A stretch of DNA of 54,742 nucleotides, taken from Algibacter_G agarivorans. GTDB taxonomy: Bacteria; Bacteroidota; Bacteroidia; Flavobacteriales; Flavobacteriaceae. A program made the position numbers and the translations under genes. The stretch lies in assembly GCF_039543245.1 (NCBI RefSeq), contig NZ_BAABJJ010000007.1:1-54742 (forward strand), in the 5' to 3' direction. Of the stretch, positions 1-7,568 are shown piece after piece; the stretch's first letter is position 1; each line of letters opens with the position of its first letter. The notes beneath the pieces were generated by a model that made no database searches, had not been told where the DNA came from, and saw only the letters and a list, made by a program, of their open reading frames with translations.

Positions 1-68
1 AAAGCAATGAAATAAATCAGTAAAATGGTTAGATTTAGTGTGTCCAAAATTTATTTAGGACAGGATTG
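1..68 (+). mobile_element. Outer end of an IS4-family insertion sequence (left copy, truncated by window edge)
   Basis: Positions 1-68 are the reverse complement of 54391-54324, with one mismatch (position 17). The stretch contains the terminal motif GTGTCCAAAATTTATTTAGG. In the right-hand copy the same terminus lies just past the 3' end of an IS4-type transposase, so here the transposase would end about 10 bp left of base 1. Identity stops at 68/69, which marks the IS edge to within a few bases. The exact IS end and any target duplication cannot be set without the other IS end. Confidence 0.85.
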
Positions 69-1020
69 GTTTCTTCAAATTATTGCGGGAATTGTAACCA
101 TATTAACGGTGTCCGAGTTATACAAACGTGCCAATTTATTTATATCAGTAGGGCAAATAACACTTATTTACATCATTGCCTATTTTGCATTTTTTGTTAT
201 TCACGAGGGTAGTGTGGAAACCCTTAAATGGGAAACATTTATATGGTTTGTTTTATGTGGGTTAGCTACTTTGTTTGTCCAGCCTTTAATTTATGCTTAC
301 GAAAAACTTTTTGGATTAGTTTCAGATGTTTCACTTTTAGAATTGTCGGATACGAACTCTAAACTGCTTAAGGAATTATCAAATAAGGCCCCTGGAACAT
401 TTCACCATTCTTTAAATGTAGCGAATCTTGCTGAAGCATCAGCTAATGAAATAGGAGCAAACGCTATGTTAGTTAGGGTAGGTGCTTTATATCATGATAT
501 TGGTAAAATGAAAAGTCCAACGTATTATACAGAGAATCAATCTACAGGTATTAATCCGCATGATGAATTGTCTTCAAAAGAAAGTGCAAGAATAATTACG
601 GACCATGTCATTAACGGTATAGAGATAGCCAGAAAAAACAATTTACCAGATAGAGTTATAGATTTTATTAGAACACACCATGGTACAAGTGTGGTTTATT
701 ATTTTTACATGCAAGAAAAAAAGGATTACCCAGAAACTGAAGTTGACAAGTTGGATTTTAGCTACCCAGGACCGAAACCATTTAGCAAAGAAACTGCAAT
801 TTTAATGATGTGCGATAGCATAGAGGCTGCTTCTAAAAGTTTAAAGGAGCCTACTTCTACAAAAATTGAAGCTTTTGTCGAAAACATAATTAATAAGCAA
901 ATAGAAGAAGGGCAATTTTTAAACGCAAATATTACTTTTAAAGAAATTCAATCTATAAAAAAAGTGCTAAAACACAAGCTTGCAAATATTTATCATTTAA
1001 GAATTGAATACCCAGAATAA
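25..1020 (+). CDS. HD-domain phosphohydrolase, C-terminal part of a PgpH/7TM-HD protein cut by an IS
   Basis: Intact family members (7TM-HD, PgpH type) are much longer; they carry an extracytoplasmic sensor domain, a membrane bundle and a cytosolic HD domain that hydrolyses cyclic di-AMP. Here only 331 codons remain: the last membrane helices (about residues 17-100) and the HD domain (HH at 127-128, HD at 157-158 in the ALYHDIGK motif, later THHGT). The first ~15 codons, including the ATG, come from the IS end (1-68), and an in-frame TAA sits at 13-15 just upstream. The sensor half is therefore missing, and the protein, if made, starts from IS sequence. HD family assignment is firm; c-di-AMP as substrate is family knowledge. 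A residual function is possible but unproven. Confidence 0.8.
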   Translation: MVRFSVSKIYLGQDWFLQIIAGIVTILTVSELYKRANLFISVGQITLIYIIAYFAFFVIHEGSVETLKWETFIWFVLCGLATLFVQPLIYAYEKLFGLVSDVSLLELSDTNSKLLKELSNKAPGTFHHSLNVANLAEASANEIGANAMLVRVGALYHDIGKMKSPTYYTENQSTGINPHDELSSKESARIITDHVINGIEIARKNNLPDRVIDFIRTHHGTSVVYYFYMQEKKDYPETEVDKLDFSYPGPKPFSKETAILMMCDSIEAASKSLKEPTSTKIEAFVENIINKQIEEGQFLNANITFKEIQSIKKVLKHKLANIYHLRIEYPE

Positions 1021-1119
1021 AATCAAAAAAAATCAAAAAAAATACTTGTGTTCTTTAAGATGAAAAGCTACATTTGCATCCGCATTTAAATATAAATGTG
1101 TTGTTCATACAAAATTACT

Positions 1120-1207
1120 GGAGAGGTGCCTGAGTGGCCGAAAGGAACGGTTTGCTAAATCGTCGTACCCCAAAAGGGTACCCGGGGTTCGAATCCCCGT
1201 CTCTCCG
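1120..1207 (+). tRNA. tRNA-Ser (anticodon GCT)
   Basis: An 88-nt cloverleaf. The acceptor arm GGAGAGG pairs with TCTCTCC (one G-U), the anticodon stem ACGGT/ATCGT encloses loop TTGCTAA with anticodon GCT, there is a long variable arm typical of class II tRNA, the T-arm contains GGTTCGAATCC, and the discriminator is G. It reads AGC/AGT codons. It lies 32 bp before tRNA-Pro and is probably co-transcribed with it. Confidence 0.97.
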
Positions 1208-1239
1208 CAAATTTCCTTAAGAAATTTAGATAACCAATT

Positions 1240-1314
1240 CGGGGTGTAGCGTAGCCCGGTTATCGCGCCGCGTTTGGGACGCGGAGGTCGCAGGTTCGAA
1301 TCCTGCCACCCCGA
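1240..1314 (+). tRNA. tRNA-Pro (anticodon TGG)
   Basis: A 75-nt cloverleaf. Acceptor CGGGGTG pairs with CACCCCG, the anticodon stem CCGCG/CGCGG encloses TTTGGGA (anticodon TGG), the T-arm contains GGTTCGAATCC, and the discriminator is A. It follows tRNA-Ser and is followed by an intrinsic terminator. Confidence 0.97.
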
Positions 1315-1337
1315 CAAACCTAGAAATAGGAGACATG

Positions 1338-1379
1338 AAAAAACACTGTTAATCATCCGATTAACAGTGTTTTTTTTTG
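1338..1379 (+). terminator. Intrinsic terminator of the tRNA pair
   Basis: The inverted repeat ACACTGTTAATC / GATTAACAGTGT has a 4-nt loop and is followed by a run of nine T. It ends the tRNA-Ser/tRNA-Pro transcript. Confidence 0.9.
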
Positions 1380-1507
1380 TTTTATATAATGGTTTTGATA
1401 TCATATAAAACCAACTTAAAATTGTCGTAACTTAAAATAACATTTTGAATACATTCAAGTTGAAAATCAATCTGTTATACTTTGAAGCACTTTTTTTAAA
1501 AGGTCAA

Positions 1508-1987
1508 TTATTCAATCCTATCATAATTCTCTGCAAAAATAGGATGCCCTTCTTCATCAATTTGTATTTGAGTGTATCTGTCCTTTTTAATATTACACTT
1601 AAAGACAAAGGTGGGTTCTTTGGAAATATAAAATTTCATTGCTTTAGACCCAAATTCCAAAACTTCGGTTAGCAAACTATCTTTAAGAGTATAAGAACCA
1701 TAACCGAACCATTCTGTTGAGTCTGCAGAAACATTTCTACACCACATCACTTTTTTAGGAGAGAACATTTTAACGTGTCTATTAGATGGTGTTGTTACAA
1801 AACTATCTACAATTACATTATCTATATAATTGTAGTAACTTGTGCGTTCCCATGTGCCAATTAGAGTTAGCTCCTCTTTATTTGTATCGTCTACAAACGT
1901 TTTTTCTTTTCTTTCCTTTGAATTGTTACAGGATATAACAATCATAAAAAAAGCGGTAAATAAAAATGATTTGGTTTTCATATTCAA
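1508..1987 (-). CDS. Small secreted lipoprotein of unknown function
   Basis: 159 codons. The N-terminus is basic, then hydrophobic (SFLFTAFFMIVIS), and ends in Cys-Asn-Asn, a lipoprotein signal with the modified Cys near residue 20; an alternative start is Met3. The mature part begins with a charged linker and then has a small beta-rich domain starting LIGTWERTSYYNY. The LxGTW beginning resembles lipocalin-like Bacteroidota lipoproteins (DUF4488/lipocalin type). It is monocistronic, between the tRNA terminator and a divergent gene. I do not recognise a specific family. Confidence 0.7.
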   Translation of the reverse strand: MNMKTKSFLFTAFFMIVISCNNSKERKEKTFVDDTNKEELTLIGTWERTSYYNYIDNVIVDSFVTTPSNRHVKMFSPKKVMWCRNVSADSTEWFGYGSYTLKDSLLTEVLEFGSKAMKFYISKEPTFVFKCNIKKDRYTQIQIDEEGHPIFAENYDRIE

Positions 1988-2212
1988 TAAGTTTGTTGAT
2001 TGACAACAATTTACAAAAAAAGCATCATATAATTAATATTTCGAATTAAAAATATTACAAAATAAGGCTAAATAATACATGAATGAATGTGAAGTGTTAT
2101 TAACAATGATTTAATCCAGAAATGATATTTTTTAATAAATAATCATCAAAGCATTTCAATTATAATTTACGATATTTGCTTTTACTCTAACAACCAAAAA
2201 AAAGAAGAGATT

Positions 2213-2395
2213 ATGGCAATGAATAAAAATACGGTTCTAGCTTGGGCAACAGTTTTAATGATTATTATGGGAGTTGTACTCATTTTAATGGGCGCATATA
2301 GATATGATGATGTTGCCGGTTGGGGTTTTGCAACTGTGGGTATAGGCTTTTTTGCTATAGCATGGGTTTTTAACGCATTAAAAGGAAGAGTATAA
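2213..2395 (+). CDS. Small two-helix membrane protein (CAL67264-type)
   Basis: 60 residues, with two hydrophobic segments (about residues 9-28 and 36-55) joined by a short polar YRYDDVAGW turn. Similar proteins of this size occur upstream of ettA in other flavobacteria; the family label is from memory. The stop codon TAA shares its last base with the ATG of ettA (TAATG at 2393-2397), so the two are translationally coupled. The role is unknown; coupling suggests a fixed link with ettA expression rather than a shared activity. Confidence 0.8.
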   Translation: MAMNKNTVLAWATVLMIIMGVVLILMGAYRYDDVAGWGFATVGIGFFAIAWVFNALKGRV

Positions 2396-4086
2396 TGAGT
2401 GATGATAAGAAAGTGATTTTTTCAATGTCTGGTTTAACCAAGACATTTCAAGGAGCAAACACTCCTGTTTTAAAAAATATTTATTTAAGTTTTTTCTACG
2501 GAGCCAAAATCGGAATTTTAGGTCTTAATGGTTCTGGAAAATCGACATTACTTAAAATTATTGCAGGCGTTGATAAGAATTTTCAAGGCGATGTTACCTT
2601 TTTACAGGATTATTCGGTAGGTTATTTGGAGCAAGAGCCAAAACTTGATGATAATAAAACCGTAATGGAAGTGGTGCGTGAAGGTGCTGCTGAAACTGTA
2701 GCTATTCTTGACGAGTACAATAAAATCAATGACCAGTTTGGTTTAGAAGAAGTGTATTCTGATGCCGATAAAATGGAAAAATTGATGAATCGTCAGGCAG
2801 AACTTCAAGACCAAATTGATGCTGCTGGAGCCTGGGAACTAGACACGAAACTAGAAATTGCCATGGATGCTTTAAGAACTCCGGATGGAGATAAAAAAAT
2901 AGGCGTGCTTTCTGGAGGAGAAAAGCGCCGGGTAGCTTTATGTCGTTTGCTTTTACAAGAACCAGATGTGTTATTATTAGATGAGCCTACCAACCATTTA
3001 GATGCTGAATCGGTGCATTGGTTAGAACATCATTTAGCACAATATAAAGGAACTGTAATTGCTGTAACACACGATAGATACTTTTTAGATAATGTAGCTG
3101 GTTGGATTTTAGAACTCGATAGAGGAGAAGGGATTCCGTGGAAAGGGAATTACTCATCATGGTTAGATCAAAAATCGAAACGTATGGCGCAAGAAAGCAA
3201 AACAGCCTCTAAGCGTCAAAAAACTTTAGAACGTGAGTTGGAATGGGTCCGCCAAGGTGCGAAAGGACGCCAGGCCAAACAAAAGGCACGTTTAAATAAT
3301 TATGATAAGTTGATGAGTCAAGATCAAAAACAGCTTGATGAAAAACTTGAAATATACATACCTAATGGACCACGTTTAGGAACTAATGTTATTGAAGCCA
3401 TTGGTGTTAGTAAAGGCTATGATGATAAATTGTTGTATGACGATTTAAATTTCAGCTTGCCACAAGCTGGAATAGTTGGCGTAATTGGTCCAAATGGAGC
3501 AGGTAAAACGACTATTTTCAGAATGATAATGGGAGAAGAAACTCCTGACAATGGTGAGTTTAAAGTCGGAGATACCGCTAAACTAGCTTATGTTGATCAA
3601 AAACATTCCAATATAGATTCAGAAAAAACGATATGGCAAAACTTTAGTGATGAGCAGGAATTAGTTATGATGGGAGGTAAAGAAGTAAATTCTCGAGCCT
3701 ATTTAAGTCGATTTAACTTTTCTGGTGGAGAACAAAATAAAAAGGTGAAATTGCTTTCTGGAGGAGAGCGTAACCGTTTGCATTTGGCAATGACACTTAA
3801 AGAAGAAGGTAATGTATTGCTTTTAGATGAACCTACTAACGACCTTGATGTAAATACATTGCGTGCTTTAGAAGAAGGTTTAGAGAACTTTGCTGGATGT
3901 GCCGTAGTCATATCGCACGATAGATGGTTTTTAGATAGAATATGTACGCATATCTTGGCTTTTGAAGGGGATAGTCAAGTGTATTTCTTTGAAGGTAGTT
4001 TTTCAGATTATGAAGAAAACAAAAAGAAACGTCTTGGAGGTGATTTGATGCCGAAACGAATAAAGTATAAGAAATTAGTAAGATAA
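2395..4086 (+). CDS. ettA: Energy-dependent translational throttle protein EttA (ABC-F ATPase)
   Basis: 563 residues, two ABC ATPase cassettes and no membrane segments, the ABC-F plan. Cassette 1 has Walker A GLNGSGKST (43-51), signature LSGGEKRR and Walker B LLLDEPTNHLD. Cassette 2 has GPNGAGKTT, LSGGERNR and LLLDEPTNDLD. A basic linker rich in Lys/Arg/Gln (about 255-310) is the P-site tRNA interaction motif. Known EttA gates the first elongation step on the ribosome according to the ADP/ATP ratio. Length and cassette sequence fit EttA better than Uup or antibiotic-resistance ABC-F proteins. It overlaps the preceding small gene by one base and ends at a strong hairpin terminator. Confidence 0.93.
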   Translation: MSDDKKVIFSMSGLTKTFQGANTPVLKNIYLSFFYGAKIGILGLNGSGKSTLLKIIAGVDKNFQGDVTFLQDYSVGYLEQEPKLDDNKTVMEVVREGAAETVAILDEYNKINDQFGLEEVYSDADKMEKLMNRQAELQDQIDAAGAWELDTKLEIAMDALRTPDGDKKIGVLSGGEKRRVALCRLLLQEPDVLLLDEPTNHLDAESVHWLEHHLAQYKGTVIAVTHDRYFLDNVAGWILELDRGEGIPWKGNYSSWLDQKSKRMAQESKTASKRQKTLERELEWVRQGAKGRQAKQKARLNNYDKLMSQDQKQLDEKLEIYIPNGPRLGTNVIEAIGVSKGYDDKLLYDDLNFSLPQAGIVGVIGPNGAGKTTIFRMIMGEETPDNGEFKVGDTAKLAYVDQKHSNIDSEKTIWQNFSDEQELVMMGGKEVNSRAYLSRFNFSGGEQNKKVKLLSGGERNRLHLAMTLKEEGNVLLLDEPTNDLDVNTLRALEEGLENFAGCAVVISHDRWFLDRICTHILAFEGDSQVYFFEGSFSDYEENKKKRLGGDLMPKRIKYKKLVR

Positions 4087-4095
4087 GTTATCAAG

Positions 4096-4124
4096 AACGC
4101 TCACTGAAAAGTGGGCGTTTTTAT
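4096..4124. terminator. Terminator between ettA and a convergent gene
   Basis: Stem AACGCTCACT / AGTGGGCGTT with a GAAA loop and a following T run, immediately after ettA. It lies between convergent genes and may serve both strands, though the A-run for the minus strand is short. Confidence 0.8.
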
Positions 4125-4360
4125 TTATTACCATACATGTGTCCTTCGGTAAAATCCTTATAATCTTCTTCGTCATCAGATATTGAAGTATTCATCTTTT
4201 CCAATCGTTCATTCTCTTTTTTTAACTTATAAGATTTTCTAACACCTAAAATCAATATAATACCAAAAAATATAACAACTACAGTTAGCACTATTACAAT
4301 CTGAGACTGGTTAATTAAAGGAATAGCTAAAATCATAGAAGTAAGTTGATTAAGTATCAT
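4121..4360 (-). CDS. Small single-pass membrane protein with charged cytoplasmic tail
   Basis: 79 residues. One strong transmembrane segment (about residues 21-41, IVIVLTVVVIFFGIILILGV) is followed by a basic stretch (RKSYKLKKENERLEK) and an acidic tail (DDEEDYKDF). The positive-inside rule puts the tail in the cytosol. No family is recognised. It is convergent with ettA. The clean membrane-then-charged layout supports a real gene. Confidence 0.6.
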   Translation of the reverse strand: MILNQLTSMILAIPLINQSQIVIVLTVVVIFFGIILILGVRKSYKLKKENERLEKMNTSISDDEEDYKDFTEGHMYGNK

Positions 4361-4608
4361 TAAAATAGTACGTTTGGGTTAACAGCTAACCAAATATACT
4401 ACAATTTATTTATTTGGCAACGAAATGAAATCATTGTTAGATTCTATTTTTTATATGGAATCTAAAATATATTAAAAAAACGGATGTAACGTTTTAATAC
4501 CTTTTGATACTAATAAATTGAGTAATATAAATTGAAAATTCATATTTTTTAACGAAATTGCTTGTCTGTAAAATTGTTGAATTTAAAATATAAAACAGAC
4601 TATTTCTG

Positions 4609-5487
4609 ATGATTTTCGACTTATTAGAGACTAATTCAAACGAGAAAACTAAATAAGTAGATATCAATTGGGGAAAAGATATTAATACTATGAAATCTAA
4701 ATTATCTCAAGAAGATGATCCAGAGGTTCGCTAAAAGATATTAAATGTTACTTTGGATGATGTGGCACACATGGTAGAGAAAGACAGAACTTCTCTTTTG
4801 GATGCTATTTAAGGGTTTAACCGATTATCAGGACGAACAGAGTATGATTTTTTAGACCAAGATCACATTTGGTGGCGTAAACTTGATGAAACCATGCCAG
4901 ATTTTGTAAACATGCAAAGACCAGAAAACTATAGCTATTTGCAAGACCAAGGGTTGGAAAAAAATATGGAAAAAATTCTTAACGTCAGCGATAAGCCAAC
5001 AGAAGAGCGTGTACATGATATTTATGATAAAATTGAAAAGTAATTCAAAACAAATCAGCATTTGTTCTATGCAAACCTTTATAAAGATATGCAAAAGGCA
5101 TTTCCATTCTTTTCTTCTCGTGATGTTAGAAATATTCAGTCTGCAGTGTCATTACGATTTACTGATTTTGATTTGGAAGAAGACTGGTTTAAAAATCCAG
5201 AAGTCTATTTTAAACAAGACTACCAAACTAAGTTTAACATGTTTCAATAATTAATGCGAGCGAATATGAAAGGATTGGATTTCTCTGAAATTTGTCGTCA
5301 GGAAGTCGTGCGTTATATAGATAATGTGGCAATTATTGCAGACACCTATTTTAAACGAAAATTAGACGCTAGTGTAAATCAAATAAATATAGAAACAGAA
5401 GCTATAAAAATCTTGAAAGCAAAACCTAAAATGGCTGTTTGGTCGAGCATTCGACTGCGCTCAAAACAGGCTAAGGTCGAGACCTAG
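4609..5487 (+). pseudogene. Decayed gene with five in-frame TAA stops, no frameshift
   Basis: One reading frame runs from ATG 4609 to TAG 5485-5487, broken by TAA at 4654, 4732, 4810, 5041 and 5248. Between the stops the translation is clearly protein-like, e.g. GRTEYDFLDQDHIWWRKLDE, RPENYSYLQDQGLEKNMEKI, SDKPTEERVHDIYDKIEK, SSRDVRNIQSAVSLRFTDFD and FSEICRQEVVRYIDNVA. No indel is needed to join the segments. The 3' end (about 5440 on) runs into repeat-like sequence. It looks like a soluble, alpha-helical flavobacterial protein of unknown function (possibly one of the large DUF families; not identified). The upstream extent of the parent gene is unclear. Confidence 0.75.
5440..5487. repeat. 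Probable interspersed repeat fragment at a pseudogene end
   Basis: The stretch includes TCGAGCATTCGACTGCGCTC and GGTCGAGACCT, relatively GC-rich with mirrored TCGA motifs, unlike the AT-rich surroundings. Similar TCGA-GCGC palindromic units are common between flavobacterial genes (from memory). It replaces the normal end of the pseudogene before it. Confidence 0.4.
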
Positions 5488-5525
5488 TCAAATCTAAATT
5501 ATTGTAACCGCTGAAATTTAAAAAC

Positions 5526-6113
5526 ATGCAAAAATCAAGTAGACTTAAAAATATAAAAAGCACTTTGCTTTCAGACAACTATTATATTCTTAAAAAGTTA
5601 AATTTCGACTATTTAATGGAAAATGGCACTTGGGTTAACCAAATGCGTGAGGTTTATGATAGAGGTGATGGTGCAGGTATTTTGTTATATAACAGAGAAA
5701 AACTAACTATTATCTTAACCAAGCAATTCAGGATGCCAACTTATATGAATGATAATGAAGATGGGTTATTAGTCGAAATTGCAGCGGGAATGTTAGATAA
5801 AGATAATCCTGAGGCTTGTATCATAAGAGAGACAGAAGAAGAAGTAGGGTACAGGTTAGAGTCAGTGAAAAAAGTATATGAAGGCTATTCGTCTCCAGGT
5901 GTTATGACTGAAAAAATGCATTTTTTTATTGGAGAATATACAGATGATATGAAAGTTAATGATGGTGGTGGTTTAGAAAGTGAAGCAGAAGATATTGAGG
6001 TGTTGGAAATGCCTTTTGAAAAAGCTGTTGCTATGTTGAATAATGGGGAAATCGTTGACACAAGAACCATTGTATTGTTGCAATATGCAATTATACATAA
6101 GTTGTTGGAATAG
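5526..6113 (+). CDS. nudK: NUDIX hydrolase, GDP-mannose pyrophosphatase NudK-like
   Basis: 195 residues. The NUDIX box lies at 88-109, with Gly88 and the catalytic RETEEEVG at 101-108; the two-residue longer first half of the box (GMLDKDNPEACIIRE) is typical of NudK. A VEIAAGML strand precedes it and YSSPGVMTE follows, as in ADP-ribose/GDP-mannose hydrolases. Known NudK cleaves GDP-mannose to mannose-1-phosphate and GMP. The gene is complete although both neighbours (4609-5487 and 6262-7110) are pseudogenes, which suggests it is under selection by itself. Family confident; exact substrate inferred. Confidence 0.85.
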   Translation: MQKSSRLKNIKSTLLSDNYYILKKLNFDYLMENGTWVNQMREVYDRGDGAGILLYNREKLTIILTKQFRMPTYMNDNEDGLLVEIAAGMLDKDNPEACIIRETEEEVGYRLESVKKVYEGYSSPGVMTEKMHFFIGEYTDDMKVNDGGGLESEAEDIEVLEMPFEKAVAMLNNGEIVDTRTIVLLQYAIIHKLLE

Positions 6114-6118
6114 ATTTT

Positions 6119-6143
6119 GTAATTCCTGCGAAGGCAGGAACCC
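6119..6143. repeat. Short palindromic repeat (TTCCTGCGAAGGCAGGAA type)
   Basis: The palindrome TTCCTGCGAAGGCAGGAA directly follows nudK. Related copies lie at about 36450-36476 (one base change in the arm) and, inverted and partial, near 39525-39550. It is a dispersed intergenic repeat that could also act as a transcript-end hairpin. Confidence 0.7.
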
Positions 6144-6186
6144 ACCTATAGAGATTAATACTGTAAAAAAGGATTCAAGTTATCAT

Positions 6187-6223
6187 TCGTGAACCTGCCC
6201 GTCCGGCAGGCGGGTTCGTGAAA
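6187..6223. repeat. GC-rich palindrome (REP-like)
   Basis: The arms CGTGAACCTGCC and CAGGCGGGTTCGTG form a near-perfect hairpin around a CGTCCGG centre, far more GC-rich than the surrounding DNA. It sits between nudK and a pseudogene. It is probably an interspersed REP-like element rather than a terminator, although an A/T run follows it. Confidence 0.6.
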
Positions 6224-6261
6224 AAAAAAATGAATTTCCCACTTTCATGGGAATATGAAAT

Positions 6262-7110
6262 ATGGATAAACTAAAAGCAGTCAATTTATATAGAAGCGAA
6301 CTTATTCCCATAAGTGGAATGCTAGTCGAGCGTTATAATAAATGCTTTGGTAAAGCTTGGTTTTAGTGAAACGAAATTAAAAACATTTCATATTGACGGC
6401 ATAGGATGGAGCCCGGAAATTGCTAAAGAAAAAGAAGAACTACATTACTTAAAATAATGGTGAGGTCAACTCGCATAGCATTATTATTTCGCCTTTGCAA
6501 AAAGGAAAACCCGTGTATTTACAATATCACACGTTTGATAGGGAACTAATGAAGTTCATATTTAAGTACATGGAGAAAAAATTAAAGACATTACTTGAGA
6601 CTCTCCTATCTGTTTAGATTTTGACCAAGGCATTGGCGTTTTATGAACCTTTAGATGTTTTAAAGTATCATACGGTTTCTATCCATTTTTATCTTATTGA
6701 TAGTTTTGAAAATTTAATTAAATGGAAAGCCTTGGAACATGAGAACAGCGGTTAAGATACCTGACTTACCTGACGACCAAAATTAATAGCCTTTTGTAAC
6801 TGATTTTGATTTTTCAGATACTGATATTGGAGCTTATAGTGGACTTTGCCATTGGTTTGGTTTAGAGCCAGTAATTCTTTAATGCCCAAATAAAAGCCTT
6901 TAGAGCACAATTTAGAGGGGTCAAAAATGTAGAATTCTTCCTTTATAGATTAACTACAATTTTTGCCTAAACACAACAATTAGGAATGATCCTTCTTTAA
7001 AAGTTATTTCTAATGATGAGTTCCTGAAACAAGTTAAGGCCAAGAAAAAAACTAAAGAAATTGTAAGATTGCAAAAGCAGATTGATTCTTTAAAGGCAGT
7101 TGGGGATTAA
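6262..7110 (+). pseudogene. Frameshifted remnant of a conserved flavobacterial protein
   Basis: It starts with ATG 6262 (MDKLKAVNLYRSELIPISGM, then VERYNKC). After a frameshift near 6345 it continues LGFSETKLKTFHIDGIGW; after another near 6455, NNGEVNSHSIIISPLQKGKP; then further shifts give FYEPLDVLKYHTVSIHFYL, TDFDFSDTDIGAYSG and a C-terminus KEIVRLQKQIDSLKAVGD ending at 7110. At least five shifts or stops are needed. The parent is a soluble protein of unknown function (I recall a DUF of this start in Flavobacteriaceae but cannot name it safely). It cannot be functional. Confidence 0.8.
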
Positions 7111-7568
7111 ACCACCAACTCCATCTTAATGTCACAACGTTTATAGTGGCAATCAGGTTCTACAGGGATTTCAATAAAACCATGTTTTCTATAAATATAA
7201 ATAGCGCTTTCTAATTTTCTGCTAGAATAAATGATGAGCTTGGGTATGTCTTTTCTCATGGTAAAATTAATACAATGTTGAATCAGTTTTTGATCAATTT
7301 TTTGCCCACGATGTTTTGGGGAAACTGCCATTTTGGTTAATTCAAAATGTCCTTTATTACCTATTGGCATTAGTACTACTGTACCAACTATGTCATCTTT
7401 AAGTTTAGCGAAAAATAGATGTCCGCCTTTATTGATTATGTATTGTTCTGGCTTACTTAAAACGTCTTCGTCATAAGGTTCAACAAAAAAGAATGTTCGT
7501 AACCATTCTGTATTTAAGTCATAGAAATCTTTAGCATACAGTTTTTCAAAAGAAATGATATCAACCAT
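7107..7568 (-). CDS. GNAT-family N-acetyltransferase
   Basis: 153 residues with a typical GNAT fold: the acetyl-CoA pyrophosphate-binding motif is VSPKHRGQKIDQKLIQHC (residues 83-100), preceded by a beta strand ending in LTKMA, and a late strand has IYRKHGFIEI. Its ATG overlaps the end of hutG by 8 bp (7561-7568), so the two are one transcript. The substrate is unknown. The link to histidine breakdown is only positional; such hut-linked GNATs are not an established pathway step. Confidence 0.85.
   Translation of the reverse strand: MVDIISFEKLYAKDFYDLNTEWLRTFFFVEPYDEDVLSKPEQYIINKGGHLFFAKLKDDIVGTVVLMPIGNKGHFELTKMAVSPKHRGQKIDQKLIQHCINFTMRKDIPKLIIYSSRKLESAIYIYRKHGFIEIPVEPDCHYKRCDIKMELVV

Noticed and set aside
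1105..1404. 99-codon minus-strand open frame
   Set aside because: It lies across both tRNA genes and their terminator; an artefact of tRNA antisense sequence.
5009..5254. Open frames inside the 4609-5487 region read as separate small genes
   Set aside because: The frame-1 pieces are parts of one decayed gene between TAA stops; the other frames are shadows.
4609..5487. Stop-codon recoding (TAA read as an amino acid) in this region
   Set aside because: TAA terminates many intact genes here, no suppressor is visible, and simple decay explains it.
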